Shown piece after piece: positions 1 to 8,931 of a DNA stretch of 64,000 nt. The notes below the pieces were generated by a model. That model did no database searches and was not told the DNA's origin. It worked only from the letters and a program-made list of their open reading frames with translations. The DNA is taken from NCBI GenBank assembly GCA_009746045.1, contig RPFO01000041.1, forward strand, positions 8,652,348 to 8,716,347, read 5' to 3'. The first letter of the stretch is position 1. Each line of letters starts with the position of its first letter. The position numbers and the translations under genes are program-made. Source of the DNA: Mesostigma viride. Its lineage: Eukaryota; Streptophyta; Mesostigmatophyceae; Mesostigmatales; Mesostigmataceae.

Positions 1-144
1 GGAGTCAAACACCAGGTCTGTAAAAAGGGCCGTTTTCTGGGCAGTGGAGACGGTCGCAGCAGAAGCCGCCGTCACGCTGGTGAACGCGCCATTCTTGGTG
101 AGGTACGCGTCCGACTCCGCACTCCATGCCGACTCGCCGGCCAT
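1..144 (-). CDS. 5' end of a virus-region gene, cut by the window edge
   Basis: An open frame starts at the ATG complementary to 142-144 and runs without a stop for 48 codons to the left edge. The visible N-terminus begins MAGESAWSAESDAYL and is rich in Ala, Ser and Thr with one aromatic cluster. This resembles the low-complexity starts of the fibre-like proteins elsewhere in the block, but no domain can be named from 48 residues. It lies on the same strand as the large LamG-like gene that ends at 804, separated by a repeat-filled spacer. It could be another structural protein; function unknown. Confidence 0.45.
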   Translation of the reverse strand, partial: MAGESAWSAESDAYLTKNGAFTSVTAASAATVSTAQKTALFTDLVFDS

Positions 145-261
145 CAAGTTTCGTTTAAGTGGCCAGCCGGAGCGGCTGCTTAGGTTTTAGCGGACAAGTG
201 TTCGAAGCGCGTCATTGGTGAATTACTTGGGAACTTGGGTTTCCCCGCGAAACTCCAACCG

Positions 262-571
262 CACGTTCAGATTTCCAAATCTCAAGTAAAGTTCGGCGCA
301 ACTTTCTGAACGGGGGCAGTTGACGAGCAGCATTCCTCCGGACGAATGAATTGCGTTCCATACTTGCGCAAAATTTTGAAAGGTAGCTTGCGTGCAGCCC
401 TACTAAAATTTGCGCGGACGTTCAGATTTCCAAATCTCGGGTAAATTTCGGCGGAACTTTCTGAACGGGGGTAGTTGGCGGGCAGCGTTCCTCCAGACGA
501 ATGAAATGCGTTCCATACTAGCGCAAAATTTTGAAAGGTAGCTTGCGTGCAGCCCTACTAAAATTTGCGCG
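262..571. repeat. Two tandem copies of a 155-bp repeat
   Basis: The block starting at GTTCAGATTTCCAAATCTC (265) recurs at 420, a period of 155 bp. The copies differ at scattered positions and share the tail around TTGCGTGCAGCCCTACTAA. There is no coding frame. It fills the spacer between the gene starting at 144 and the stop at 804. Confidence 0.8.
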
Positions 572-573
572 AA

Positions 574-770
574 GTGTGGGACTGAAAATTCGTAACGGAA
601 ACTTTTTGGTAGTTGCCGTCACTTCCTCTTGTGCAAACGTGTGGGAGTGAAAATTCGTAACGGAAACTTTTTGGTAGTTGCCGTCACTTCATTTTGCGCG
701 AGTGTTGGGCTGAAAATTCGTAACGGAAACTTTTTGGTAGTTGGCGTCACTTCCTTTGGTTCGACTGAAA
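574..770. repeat. Three-copy 63-65 bp minisatellite
   Basis: Copies start at 574, 639 and 702 and share the core AAAATTCGTAACGGAAACTT followed by a TTTGGTAGTTGCCGTCACTTC-like tail. A partial copy (CTGAAAATTCGCTGAAATTC) follows. The array sits just downstream of the stop of the large minus-strand gene, so it may be 3'-flanking DNA. No gene is seen in 145-803. Confidence 0.8.
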
Positions 771-803
771 ATTCGCTGAAATTCGCTGAATTCGTACCGT
801 AGC

Positions 804-1973
804 CTAATTTTTAGTACCTCGAAGTGACGGGGCACCTAAAAATTTGCCCACAAGTACACTTGGCAGCGCGCTCACTGGGAAAAATTGTACAGCCGCTCCG
901 GCGGGCCACTTGAACGAATTGTAATGGGTAAGGGACAGGAAGCTCAGAATACTGGAGGAGCCGCTGGCCTGGGTAAGTGTGGGGTGGACGAATCCAAACG
1001 TGGCGCGCCGCTCCGGAAGGTTGTCCGAATAGGTGTACCACTTGAACCCGTTTGGCATGAGGTGCGTGATGGGCGACTGCTCGGCGCGTGCTGGCAGTGT
1101 GCGAGTGGTCACGGAAGCCCCTGAGGCGTCCGGCAGGCGGGCGTACAGCCACCACTGCGTCTCGGGCGTTCCGTTGAGCGCCGCCCCTCCGGCGCCCGTC
1201 TCGGGGTTGCCTCCGCCAAGCCACGCCCCGGTCGGGGTGCGAAACCACACCTTTCCGGCGCCATCGACCGTGTTCAAGGCCACCCCGTACGTCCCGCTGG
1301 CTGCGTCGGTGTGTGCGCTCTCAAACCGGTGCAGCACCGGCGCGTCCACAAGCGTGGCGGAGTTCGTGTACAGTTTCGCCACCGTCGCGGCGGGCAGGGC
1401 GGAGTTGAAGAAGTACACCTCGTCCAGCCCCCCTCGCAAATAGTTCGTCCCTGTGGTGTGGCGGTGTGCCAGCTTGAAAGTGGTCGTGACGGCCGTGATG
1501 TGAGGAGCTGTCGGCGTCTTCTGGGCGACCTGCGTGCCGTTCACATACAACGTGACTTTCTCACCCGCCCTTGTGACCGCGATATGGTACCACTGGTTGG
1601 CCACCGGGGTCCACGGGTAGTAGATGCCGTTCCCGTTTGCGGCGTCGCTGCCTCGGTCAAGCAGGATGAGCCCGTTGTACAGTGTGTTGTTCATGGTCGT
1701 CTGGCCGAAGTAGTAGAAGCAGTTCTGGAATACGTACAGGTTTGTGACCTGCTCGCCGTAAATCAGCTGATTCGGAGTCCCTGGGCTGGAGGTCCTGAAC
1801 CAGCAGGCGAACGTGAAGTCCCCCCCAGCGCTGTCTTGATTGCAGGGTGGTCGATGTTGATGCCTCCCGTCGCGCTGTTTGAGTATGAGTAGGCCCCGAA
1901 CTTCTTCGTCGTACTCGTAATCGAGCCCGACAAAAGAGTTCCATGCAGGCCGTTGCCAGAGGAGTCGGCGCAA
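804..1973 (-). CDS. C-terminal segment of giant LamG-repeat structural protein
   Basis: Last segment of the gene that begins at 12,346. It contains a clear LamG/concanavalin-A-like domain: an ACWFRTSS strand, then WYHIAVTR, then VTLYVNGTQVA, then GGLDEVYFFNSAL, the usual order of such jelly rolls. A further beta-rich tail ends at the TAA near 804. True homology to the upstream segment resumes around 1,830; upstream of that this frame is a shadow of the preceding one. The switch falls in a run of seven G (minus strand) near 1,826. One extra G would carry KTALGG of the upstream frame straight into DFTFACWF. It is probably one continuous gene with a base missing. Inferred role: virion fibre or adhesin binding carbohydrate or host surface. 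Confidence 0.7.
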   Translation of the reverse strand: MRRLLWQRPAWNSFVGLDYEYDEEVRGLLILKQRDGRHQHRPPCNQDSAGGDFTFACWFRTSSPGTPNQLIYGEQVTNLYVFQNCFYYFGQTTMNNTLYNGLILLDRGSDAANGNGIYYPWTPVANQWYHIAVTRAGEKVTLYVNGTQVAQKTPTAPHITAVTTTFKLAHRHTTGTNYLRGGLDEVYFFNSALPAATVAKLYTNSATLVDAPVLHRFESAHTDAASGTYGVALNTVDGAGKVWFRTPTGAWLGGGNPETGAGGAALNGTPETQWWLYARLPDASGASVTTRTLPARAEQSPITHLMPNGFKWYTYSDNLPERRATFGFVHPTLTQASGSSSILSFLSLTHYNSFKWPAGAAVQFFPVSALPSVLVGKFLGAPSLRGTKN

Positions 1974-4240
1974 TTGTTGGAGTCAAACGTGTACTTGGCG
2001 AGGGGAGCCACGGGCTGCACAGGCACCGCAGAAGCTTCGAACCTTTGCACCCCCAGCGTCACCTTGGCCCCTTGCGACTTCACATCAAACTCGAAGTACC
2101 ACTTGCCGATGGGAAGGAAGTCCCGCCAGAACACCTCCGCCCCTGTGCCCGTCGCCAGCTTGTTTGCCGTCAGCAGGTCAGCCGAGTAGGACACGTTCAC
2201 CCCCTCGGCGGCCGCGCTGTTCGCGCTCTCCTGCGTGTTCTTGTACGCGTGGTCGCCCGCCTTGTCCCACTTGTACGAGCCGTTGACGTGCCCCCAATTG
2301 CGAGCGGAGTCGCGGCCGTACCCGGAGTCAGCATCGTTCAGCGCGAACGCCAGCCTCACCGTATGGATCTGCCCCACCTCTGCTGGAACCGCCCACGACA
2401 CAGGAGTCATCTCGGACAGCCGGTCGGGCTTCTTGGCGCCGGCGCTCACGTACGCCCTCCAATGGCCGAAGATGTCGCGCGTGCTCGCCAGCCACAGGCG
2501 GGACATCGAGGTCAGCCGCCCGCCCGTATCGTTGAGGGAAGTGACCGTGGCCGTCTGGAACCCCCCTGAGGAAGTGTAGTACCCGTTCCGCACGTCAACC
2601 CCCCCGCTGTTGGTGGAGTTAAGCAAGAGGCTGTACACGCTGTTGGATGTGTTCGCGTTGTCCAGGTACGCAAACAGAGCCTTGCCCAGGTTGGTGCCGA
2701 CGTCAACCTCCACGAGCTCCCTGAAACCGCCCGCGTGCGTGACCCCCGTCTTGTGCACGCTGCCCACGTTGTTGTTCGCCGCGGAGACAAGCACGGTCCC
2801 GCCGCCGACCAGTGCGAGGCTGTCGCTCGCCAGTGTGTCCGCGCCGTTGCCGGAGGGGAACCCCCCCTTTTCGGGCTGCGCGTCCCCGAAAAAGGTTGGC
2901 AGGTTGATGCCCTCGATCACCGAAGGTTCCGCGGCGGTCGGGAAGGTGATGGCGGTGGACACCACGACTGCCTGCTCGATCTCCGACGCCGCACCTGGCG
3001 GGTCCCCACCCGGATACAGCCATGGCTTCATTGGTCCATCTGGCTGAACGTAGACCCTGTCTCCCAGCTCGTTGATGACGGAATTGGAAAGGAGGCTGTT
3101 GAAAACCCTTGCGTTGTCCCAGACGGCGTTCTGTACCGAATCGGCGGACACAACCCAGCCAAGCGCTAGTGTGGGGGGAGAGGGCATGCTTGCATCGTGC
3201 ACGGTGGAAAACGAGACCCGGCTGCCCGTCGCCCCTGAGCTCAGCCACTCTGTCCCATCTACAAACAGCCGCCACTCACCCGCGTCGTGCGCACGCTCCA
3301 AGATAAAGTTGTGTGGGCCGTAATCGAAGCTGGAGGGGTACAGGAAGCTCGCCGTGGTGGTCCCGTCGAAGACCTCCAACGTGACGCGATACAAGCTGTC
3401 ATGACGCAGGCGGATGTACGGCTGCACCTGGGTCTCCGCGCTCTGACCGCCGTAGTTGAATATGACCCCGGCCATCTTCTGCCCGCTCGGCGGTGTGTCC
3501 ATCGGCGGCGTGTAGTCCACGGAGATGGCGAACGTCTCGTTGGCGTCCGGAAAGGCGGCGTCGGACATGCGGTAGTACTGCGGGAACACGGGCGCGGCAT
3601 CACTGAGCTTCTGGATCTCCAGCGCGGTGACGGGCCGGTTCAGGAAGCGGATGTTGTCCCAGGTCGAGTCCCTGGAGGGGTAGTTGTACGCCCCCATGGT
3701 GAGCGTCTTTGTGGCGATGGACACGTTGCCCAGTTCCGGCGGGGCGGCGGGGATCGCGATCGCCTGCCCGTCCACGTACAGTTTGTACATCCCGTTGTAG
3801 GAGCTGGTGGTGGTGGTGGTCGAGGTCGGGACGGCGATGTCGTTCTTGAACTTGATGTAGTCCACCGAAATTGACTGGGATTGGGAGAATCTCGCAATTC
3901 TCCCAAGCCGGAGGTAGGCATTGGCCGCCTTGATCTGGCTATTGGCAATCATGCTATTCGTGTTATAAGTCCAAGTGGGAGTGGTCAATGGAATCTCCAC
4001 ACCGTCGTACCAGAACTGGAAAAGGTCACTCGCGTTGGTCGTCGAGATGCCGTTGTACGCCTTGCGAGCCAGCCTGTACACGTGGTACTGTCCGTTGTTC
4101 GGGTTGCCGGTGGAGGTAGCAGCGTTCAGAGAAGAGAAAGGGGTGGTCAAGTTGTAGTCATTTGCTGTGATCCCCCGCCCCGCTGGAATTTCGGTCTGTA
4201 TGTAAAAAGTAGTATTGCTCAATCGGGGTTCTCTGAACAT
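1763..4240 (-). CDS. Central segment of giant LamG-repeat structural protein
   Basis: A run of about 800 residues with several LamG-like modules. Recurrent strand signatures are YKLYVDGQAIAI, STWDNIRFLNRPVTALEIQKL, FAISVDYTPP, HNFILERAHDAGEWRLFVDG and AVWDNARVFNSLL. Near the end is a second type of module (GKWYFEFDVKSQGAKVTLGV, SPRY-like in feel), then the start of the last LamG domain. The first eight codons of this frame (4,240-4,221) belong to the transposon end. The genuine gene sequence starts at 4,220 and is the continuation of the frame ending at 9,613. No signal peptide or membrane helix is seen. Inferred role: extracellular or virion-surface adhesin. The break at the 3' end (about 1,826) is a G homopolymer. 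Confidence 0.75.
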   Translation of the reverse strand: MFREPRLSNTTFYIQTEIPAGRGITANDYNLTTPFSSLNAATSTGNPNNGQYHVYRLARKAYNGISTTNASDLFQFWYDGVEIPLTTPTWTYNTNSMIANSQIKAANAYLRLGRIARFSQSQSISVDYIKFKNDIAVPTSTTTTTSSYNGMYKLYVDGQAIAIPAAPPELGNVSIATKTLTMGAYNYPSRDSTWDNIRFLNRPVTALEIQKLSDAAPVFPQYYRMSDAAFPDANETFAISVDYTPPMDTPPSGQKMAGVIFNYGGQSAETQVQPYIRLRHDSLYRVTLEVFDGTTTASFLYPSSFDYGPHNFILERAHDAGEWRLFVDGTEWLSSGATGSRVSFSTVHDASMPSPPTLALGWVVSADSVQNAVWDNARVFNSLLSNSVINELGDRVYVQPDGPMKPWLYPGGDPPGAASEIEQAVVVSTAITFPTAAEPSVIEGINLPTFFGDAQPEKGGFPSGNGADTLASDSLALVGGGTVLVSAANNNVGSVHKTGVTHAGGFRELVEVDVGTNLGKALFAYLDNANTSNSVYSLLLNSTNSGGVDVRNGYYTSSGGFQTATVTSLNDTGGRLTSMSRLWLASTRDIFGHWRAYVSAGAKKPDRLSEMTPVSWAVPAEVGQIHTVRLAFALNDADSGYGRDSARNWGHVNGSYKWDKAGDHAYKNTQESANSAAAEGVNVSYSADLLTANKLATGTGAEVFWRDFLPIGKWYFEFDVKSQGAKVTLGVQRFEASAVPVQPVAPLAKYTFDSNNCADSSGNGLHGTLLSGSITSTTKKFGAYSYSNSATGGINIDHPAIKTALGGTSRSPAGSGPPAQGLRIS

Positions 4241-4601
4241 AGTTTCTTTATAGTGATACGGAAGGGGAGCCGCTGATGCTAGGTGAAATAGAGCTGGGTG
4301 ATGTGATCGTAATAAGGTTGATTAGGCTTCTAGTGTACGAGTATTACGGAAGATATGGCCTAATTGTTGCGGCCCATACCTTGACGGTGTGCTGAGTACC
4401 TTGACGACGGATTTTTGCGTCTAGGTTCTCCTAGCAGATCTGTGATTGCGGACGGGTTTGCAACAGGCAATATCTGAAGTAAAACTTGACGGCTAAAACT
4501 GTTTAGAGGCCGTTGCCGGATCTGGCCGTTGGTAGAGAGCCGTTGGCCTTGAAACACGATAAAAGCTTGCTCACCTAGCTCATGGCGGTCTCTTTTGTTT
4601 T
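4221..4601 (+). repeat. Split direct repeat A1 of PAT element 1
   Basis: 381 bp, repeated at 9,064-9,444 with no difference noticed by eye. Begins AATCGGGGTTCTCTGAAC and ends ...GGTCTCTTTTGTTTT. It probably holds the 5' regulatory region of the element, as the gag-like gene starts 71 bp downstream. Confidence 0.9.
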
Positions 4602-4672
4602 AACGAAGGCGGCGACAGGGGTCAGGGGCAGCGTAGCTGACGCCCAGAATTCCTTTCTGCAAAGCGGCTGGG

Positions 4673-5731
4673 ATGCCGAAGCCCGGGCGGAAGCCAGGTT
4701 CGACAGGTGCTGGGAAGCAATTACCGAAAGCTAATCCCGAGGTGCCGACAGCTACTAAACAGACGGGAAAGGGCCGACTAGGCTGGCCGACGCAGAAGAA
4801 AAGGCTCCATCAGGAGCTCTCCACTTGCTCGGGCCTGCCTGAAGTGTGCGCTGCCTTTGAGGCGGTCCTCGGGACCGACTGGGTAACTACTGTCAGCCGG
4901 TGGTCTGCGGCCCAGCTGGAGTCCGTCGTTGGACTGCTGGTCGACCACGTGGACGGGCCTGAAATTCTGGCAGCAGCGGACCCAAACGAAGCGCTAGTGG
5001 CAGCCCTCCAAAGCGCCCGGGACTTGGCGGACTCGGACGAAGAGGAGATGCAGCCACCACGCCGGCCCACGAAAGGGGCGAAAAAGGGGACGAAAAAAGT
5101 CGGAAGCCCAGCCCCGAGCAAGGGAAAGGCCGCGGGGGATGTGAGGGAGCAGCTCTTGGAGCTGGCGGCTATTATTGGCAAGCAGGGGCAGGCGGGCAAA
5201 GAAGAGGAGGAGGAGGAGGAGTCCGAGGAAGAGGATTTCCTGACGAAATTGAAGGATGCGCTGGCCGGGGCAGATGGGGCTTCCAGGAAGCCGAAAAAGA
5301 CCAAAGGGGTGACGCTGCCCACTCGAGCACAAGTGGTGAATTGGAGGGTGCAAGAGAGAGTGCTCCCCGAGGTGCTCGAGGATGCCAACGACAATGGAGG
5401 GGGGATAAAGAGTTGGATCATGGCTACTCGCCAAGGGGGGTGGAGGAACCAGGAAAGCAGGAAGGTGGTCATGAACATCGCCCTGGCCATGGACACACTC
5501 TTCAAGGAGTTGGGGCCGGCAGCCGGGGAGTTGGCTGGGGTAGAGTATCTCATGAGGGTGGTGGCAGCCATGCTCCTAGTGGAGAGCCAGGGGTCAGGAG
5601 GGTGGAAGGTGGCTGGCCACCTCCTTGCTCTCAAGGAAGATGCCTCCTTGGTGAGCAACCCGGCCATGAAGATGGCCCTGCAAAGCGCCACGATGATGGA
5701 GAAGCTGGGCAAGGCCCAGCAAACCAAGTAA
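4673..5731 (+). CDS. Gag-like ORF1 of PAT element 1
   Basis: 352 residues from ATG at 4,673 to TAA at 5,731. The N-terminus is basic (PKPGRKPGSTGAGKQ). A central acidic low-complexity stretch (EEEEEEESEEED) and Lys-rich blocks follow. A conserved C-terminal region (RVQERVLPEVLEDANDN, then VVMNIALAMDTLFKELG) is closely matched in the second element at 51.7-53.0 kb, which identifies the real frame. No CCHC zinc knuckle is seen, as is common for DIRS-order Gag. Presumed role: nucleocapsid or RNA-packaging protein. The stop is 47 bp before the pol ATG. The frame is intact here, unlike in copy 2. Confidence 0.85.
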   Translation: MPKPGRKPGSTGAGKQLPKANPEVPTATKQTGKGRLGWPTQKKRLHQELSTCSGLPEVCAAFEAVLGTDWVTTVSRWSAAQLESVVGLLVDHVDGPEILAAADPNEALVAALQSARDLADSDEEEMQPPRRPTKGAKKGTKKVGSPAPSKGKAAGDVREQLLELAAIIGKQGQAGKEEEEEEESEEEDFLTKLKDALAGADGASRKPKKTKGVTLPTRAQVVNWRVQERVLPEVLEDANDNGGGIKSWIMATRQGGWRNQESRKVVMNIALAMDTLFKELGPAAGELAGVEYLMRVVAAMLLVESQGSGGWKVAGHLLALKEDASLVSNPAMKMALQSATMMEKLGKAQQTK

Positions 5732-5778
5732 ACACCGAAAGGGTAAACCGCTCCCCCTTCCCACTGCCTCTTCCTACA

Positions 5779-8322
5779 ATGCCTCTAAGCACTACGTGGG
5801 GGAGAGTGAGGTCAGCACGCAGACGCCAGCGTGCAACTCGCCGCCGCCGGACCTTCACTCTACAACACAAGGTGATTACGTGGTTGAATTGGCTATGGCA
5901 CGGGGGGGCAGACCCTCCGCCTAAATCTGGAGGCGCGTGCTCCAGAGGAACGGCGGAGGCCCTGAAAAGGGTCAAGAAGCACTGCGAGTGGTACAGTCGC
6001 CGCGTAACCGGCGTTGCGACAGGCCCCGCAGAAGGAAGTGATCTAATCTATGGGAAATGTAATAAGTATGAACAACTTGTGGCGGAGCGGGTGAGTCTGC
6101 CGAAGCGCGAGGTGGCAGGAAAGGCGAAGCTGCTGGATTTGCTGGCGCTACGACCTAGTTGGCGAGAGGTGTACGCGAGCGAAGCCAACTGCATCAAGCC
6201 GGAGGTGGCTGCCAGTGCGAGGTATTGGAATGTACCTGCCCCCAGCCGAGGGTGCACCATGGCGGAGTGGGGCAAGTTGATGGGGAGGGCAGCGGACGTG
6301 GGGATGGTGGAGTTCCGAGAGACGCGGCCAAAGTGGGTAGACGGATGTTTTGGGGTGGCCAAAGGAGTGGGGGAGTTAAGGCTCATTGTGAATAAGAAGT
6401 TGGGGAACGCACTGTGGGTGGACCCCCCTAAGACGGTGTTACCCCACCTGGGCATATACTCGGAGGTCTATATCAAGGGTCGGTGCTACACGGCCAAGAG
6501 CGATCTGGTCTCGTATTACTATACCATCCAAGTGCCGGAGTGGTGGTGGGATTATCAAGGGCTACCTGATGTGTGGTCCACCGATGTCGGGCTGCCGGGG
6601 CGGCGGAGGAGGGTGTGGCCAGTGCTGAAAGTGCTGGCCATGGGGCACTCCCACGCTGTAGCGCTAGGGGAAGCCATCCATGAGATGGTCCTCTATGCCA
6701 CGGGCGCTTTGGATCCTAGACGGCAGGTGAACCGCCTCACAAGTGTAGGGGAGCTGACCGTGCTTCGGAATGCATGGGGTAACCCAACCGCCCTAGCCAT
6801 CGAGTACAAGGAGGAGAGCACGAGGGAGATGCAAATCGACCTTGAGGACCCCCCTGCCCCTATGGTATCCATCACTATTGATGACCTGGTGGTCAGCAAT
6901 GGGCGCACGTGCGAGGCGGTGAATCGCTTAATCGCGAGTGCTATTGAAGACGGGTACGCGCCTAACAACCTTGTGCCCTCCAAGGACAAGACGATCATGG
7001 CTAGCCCGGAGGGGGAGGACGAGCTAGAAGCTCTGGGTGTTGTTCACCGGCGGGATGGGGTGTTGGAGCCGACAGCTAAGCAGCTCACCCTTGTGGTTGC
7101 GCACACTCGTGTACTCCTCGAGAGGGGACGCGCTACCGCTGAGGCGCTGGCGGCCGTCGTGGGCCGGTGGGTGTGGCTGCAGATGCTCAGCCGCACTTGC
7201 TTGTCCATATGGCAGCAGAGTTTTAAGTTCATCAACCTCAAGGGGTGGGGCCAGCGAACGCGACCTTTGTGGCAAGGTGTGCGCGATGAGCTCGAGTGTG
7301 CCATGGCGTTGGCCCCCATGCTCCGTGTGGACCGGGGGGCTGCCCTGGCTCCGGTGGTGGTGGCCTCGGATGCGTCTAGTTTTGGGCAGGGGGTTGTCTA
7401 CGCTGAGATGGCCCCAGCTGAGGTGACGGAATTAGCTCGGGCCCGGGAGGTGCGGGGTTACCCAACCCTCCTCACCCCAGGTGAGGCCATGTATGCCGGG
7501 CCTAGACCCTTGACCAAGGCCGCGGAAAAAGCCATCATCCACGGGCGATGGCGCGTCGGGATCAAGAGTCGCTGGCGCGATTCGACCATGCACATCAACG
7601 AGAAGGAAGTGCGGGCCGCTGTGAAGGGGGTGGAGCGCTCGGCCCGGAACCTCGGAACATGGGGTAAGCGGGTGGTGAGGTTAGTGGACTCCACTGCCGC
7701 TTTGGGCTGCTTGGCTAAAGGGCGTTCCTCTTCTTACCGGTTAAACAAGCAATGCCGCCGGTTGTGCGCTCTTACGTTGGTCACCGGCAGCCGCTCACAA
7801 TGGGTCTGGACGCCAAGTGAGCTTCAGCCTGCGGATGGGCCTTCGCGGGGGCTTTCCATGGCTGCCTCGGTGGCCGGGTGGGTCCGCGATTTGACTCGCG
7901 AGGGTGTTCATCCCAATCCCGGGCCTCGGCTTGGCGCTAGCTACTTGACCCTTCTTGAGGGCAAGGTGAAGCCGGCTACTTTGATGGTTTACCATCGGGG
8001 TCTTAGGTCCTTTTTCGCATGGTGGGCGAGCCGGCGGGGTCGGGTTGGCAGCTTGTTGCGCGGCTTGACGATAGAGGAATACTATTGCGAGTATGTCGCT
8101 TGGGCGCACTCACGGTGTTACAGCCGCCAGTTGTGTGTCAATGCGCTTATGGGCCTGAATTTGTACTTCCCCCGGGAGGTGCGGGATTGGGCCTTGGCAC
8201 GAAGTGTTTTGGCTGGCTGGCGCACGTTGGCACCCCCTCGTGCCCCCCCCCCATTCCATGGGAGGCTGCGTTTGCGCTTGCTTGTACTATGGTGCTCCAG
8301 CGGCAGCCTCGTGCGGCTATGA
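5779..8322 (+). CDS. Reverse transcriptase-RNase H part of pol, PAT element 1
   Basis: The first plausible ATG is at 5,779 (MPLSTTWGRVRSARRRQR), just after the gag-like stop; upstream codons in this frame are a shadow of gag. The RT region includes FGVAKGVGELRLIVNKKLGN, the KSDLVSYYYTI palm segment and a catalytic SITIDDLVV box at about 6,868-6,894, where IDD replaces the usual YxDD. RNase H follows with VVASDASSFGQG, HINEKEVRAAVKGVE and VRLVDSTAALG as its acidic residues. Between RNase H and the recombinase is EGVHPNPGP (7,903-7,929). The frame goes wrong in a C10 run at about 8,250 and ends early at 8,322; copy 2 reads through the same place. It should make one polyprotein with the recombinase below. 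Confidence 0.85.
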   Translation: MPLSTTWGRVRSARRRQRATRRRRTFTLQHKVITWLNWLWHGGADPPPKSGGACSRGTAEALKRVKKHCEWYSRRVTGVATGPAEGSDLIYGKCNKYEQLVAERVSLPKREVAGKAKLLDLLALRPSWREVYASEANCIKPEVAASARYWNVPAPSRGCTMAEWGKLMGRAADVGMVEFRETRPKWVDGCFGVAKGVGELRLIVNKKLGNALWVDPPKTVLPHLGIYSEVYIKGRCYTAKSDLVSYYYTIQVPEWWWDYQGLPDVWSTDVGLPGRRRRVWPVLKVLAMGHSHAVALGEAIHEMVLYATGALDPRRQVNRLTSVGELTVLRNAWGNPTALAIEYKEESTREMQIDLEDPPAPMVSITIDDLVVSNGRTCEAVNRLIASAIEDGYAPNNLVPSKDKTIMASPEGEDELEALGVVHRRDGVLEPTAKQLTLVVAHTRVLLERGRATAEALAAVVGRWVWLQMLSRTCLSIWQQSFKFINLKGWGQRTRPLWQGVRDELECAMALAPMLRVDRGAALAPVVVASDASSFGQGVVYAEMAPAEVTELARAREVRGYPTLLTPGEAMYAGPRPLTKAAEKAIIHGRWRVGIKSRWRDSTMHINEKEVRAAVKGVERSARNLGTWGKRVVRLVDSTAALGCLAKGRSSSYRLNKQCRRLCALTLVTGSRSQWVWTPSELQPADGPSRGLSMAASVAGWVRDLTREGVHPNPGPRLGASYLTLLEGKVKPATLMVYHRGLRSFFAWWASRRGRVGSLLRGLTIEEYYCEYVAWAHSRCYSRQLCVNALMGLNLYFPREVRDWALARSVLAGWRTLAPPRAPPPFHGRLRLRLLVLWCSSGSLVRL

Positions 8323-8855
8323 TGGTCATCGTTATTTTCCAACAATACCTGCGGGTATCGGAGGCGCTCAACCTGTTGGTCGGCCATGTGCGCTTGCAGC
8401 CTGATGTTCGGTTGCGGGGTTCGCAGCGGGGCGCCTTGTTGTTGATGTCAGCTAAGACGGCTAAGGGGGAGGTGCAGTCTGTGGTGATCGAGGATGTCAT
8501 GACTGAGACCCTCTTGCGGGCTTGTATGCGTGGCAAGGCGGCCTGGGAGCGGGTGTTCCCTTACGATTATGCCCAGTTCAGCCGGGTTTGGCATCAGGCC
8601 ACGCAAGCTTTGGGGGTCGACACGGTGTTTACCATTCACGGGCTGCGGCATGGGGGGGCTACCTATGATTTTTTGCGGCAGCGCAGCATGGCTGATATTC
8701 AGCATCGGGGTCGCTGGCGCAGCAGCAAAACTGTCGCCCACTATGTGGGATTGCACCGGAGCTTGGCCCTCACCCTTCCTGACGCCCTGGTTCGGGCTAT
8801 CGCCGCCTGCCCCCCGCGCATTTGGCGGAGCGTCTTTTCTCTGCCTTCCTCTTAA
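8253..8855 (+). CDS. Tyrosine recombinase part of pol, PAT element 1 (frameshifted)
   Basis: Continuation of pol in the next frame after the C10 tract; homologous sequence starts with PPPIPWEAAFALACTMV. It has the tyrosine-recombinase signature: Arg I in YLRVSEALNLLVGH, the HGLRHGG box (8,638-8,658), a GRW box and the nucleophile in VAHYVGLH. Known role: integrates circular cDNA at short sites without an integrase. Copy 2 (48,809-51,775) encodes RT, RNase H and recombinase in one frame, so this is a one-base break rather than a separate gene. Confidence 0.85.
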   Translation: MPWEAAFALACTMVLQRQPRAAMMVIVIFQQYLRVSEALNLLVGHVRLQPDVRLRGSQRGALLLMSAKTAKGEVQSVVIEDVMTETLLRACMRGKAAWERVFPYDYAQFSRVWHQATQALGVDTVFTIHGLRHGGATYDFLRQRSMADIQHRGRWRSSKTVAHYVGLHRSLALTLPDALVRAIAACPPRIWRSVFSLPSS

Positions 8856-8931
8856 GTTCCCTTCATTCTTGTCTTATGCGTCCACCGGTTTTTGTTTTGC
8901 CCCTGGCTTGGGTCGCCAGGGAGGGATGTAA

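Noticed and set aside
4360-4557. Short minus-strand frame in repeat A1 of PAT element 1 (repeated at 9,203-9,502)
   Set aside because: It lies in the terminal repeat and is present in both copies only because the DNA is duplicated; no domain.
7903-7929. Canonical 2A peptide
   Set aside because: The D-x-E before NPGP is absent (EGVHPNPGP); kept as 2A-like only.
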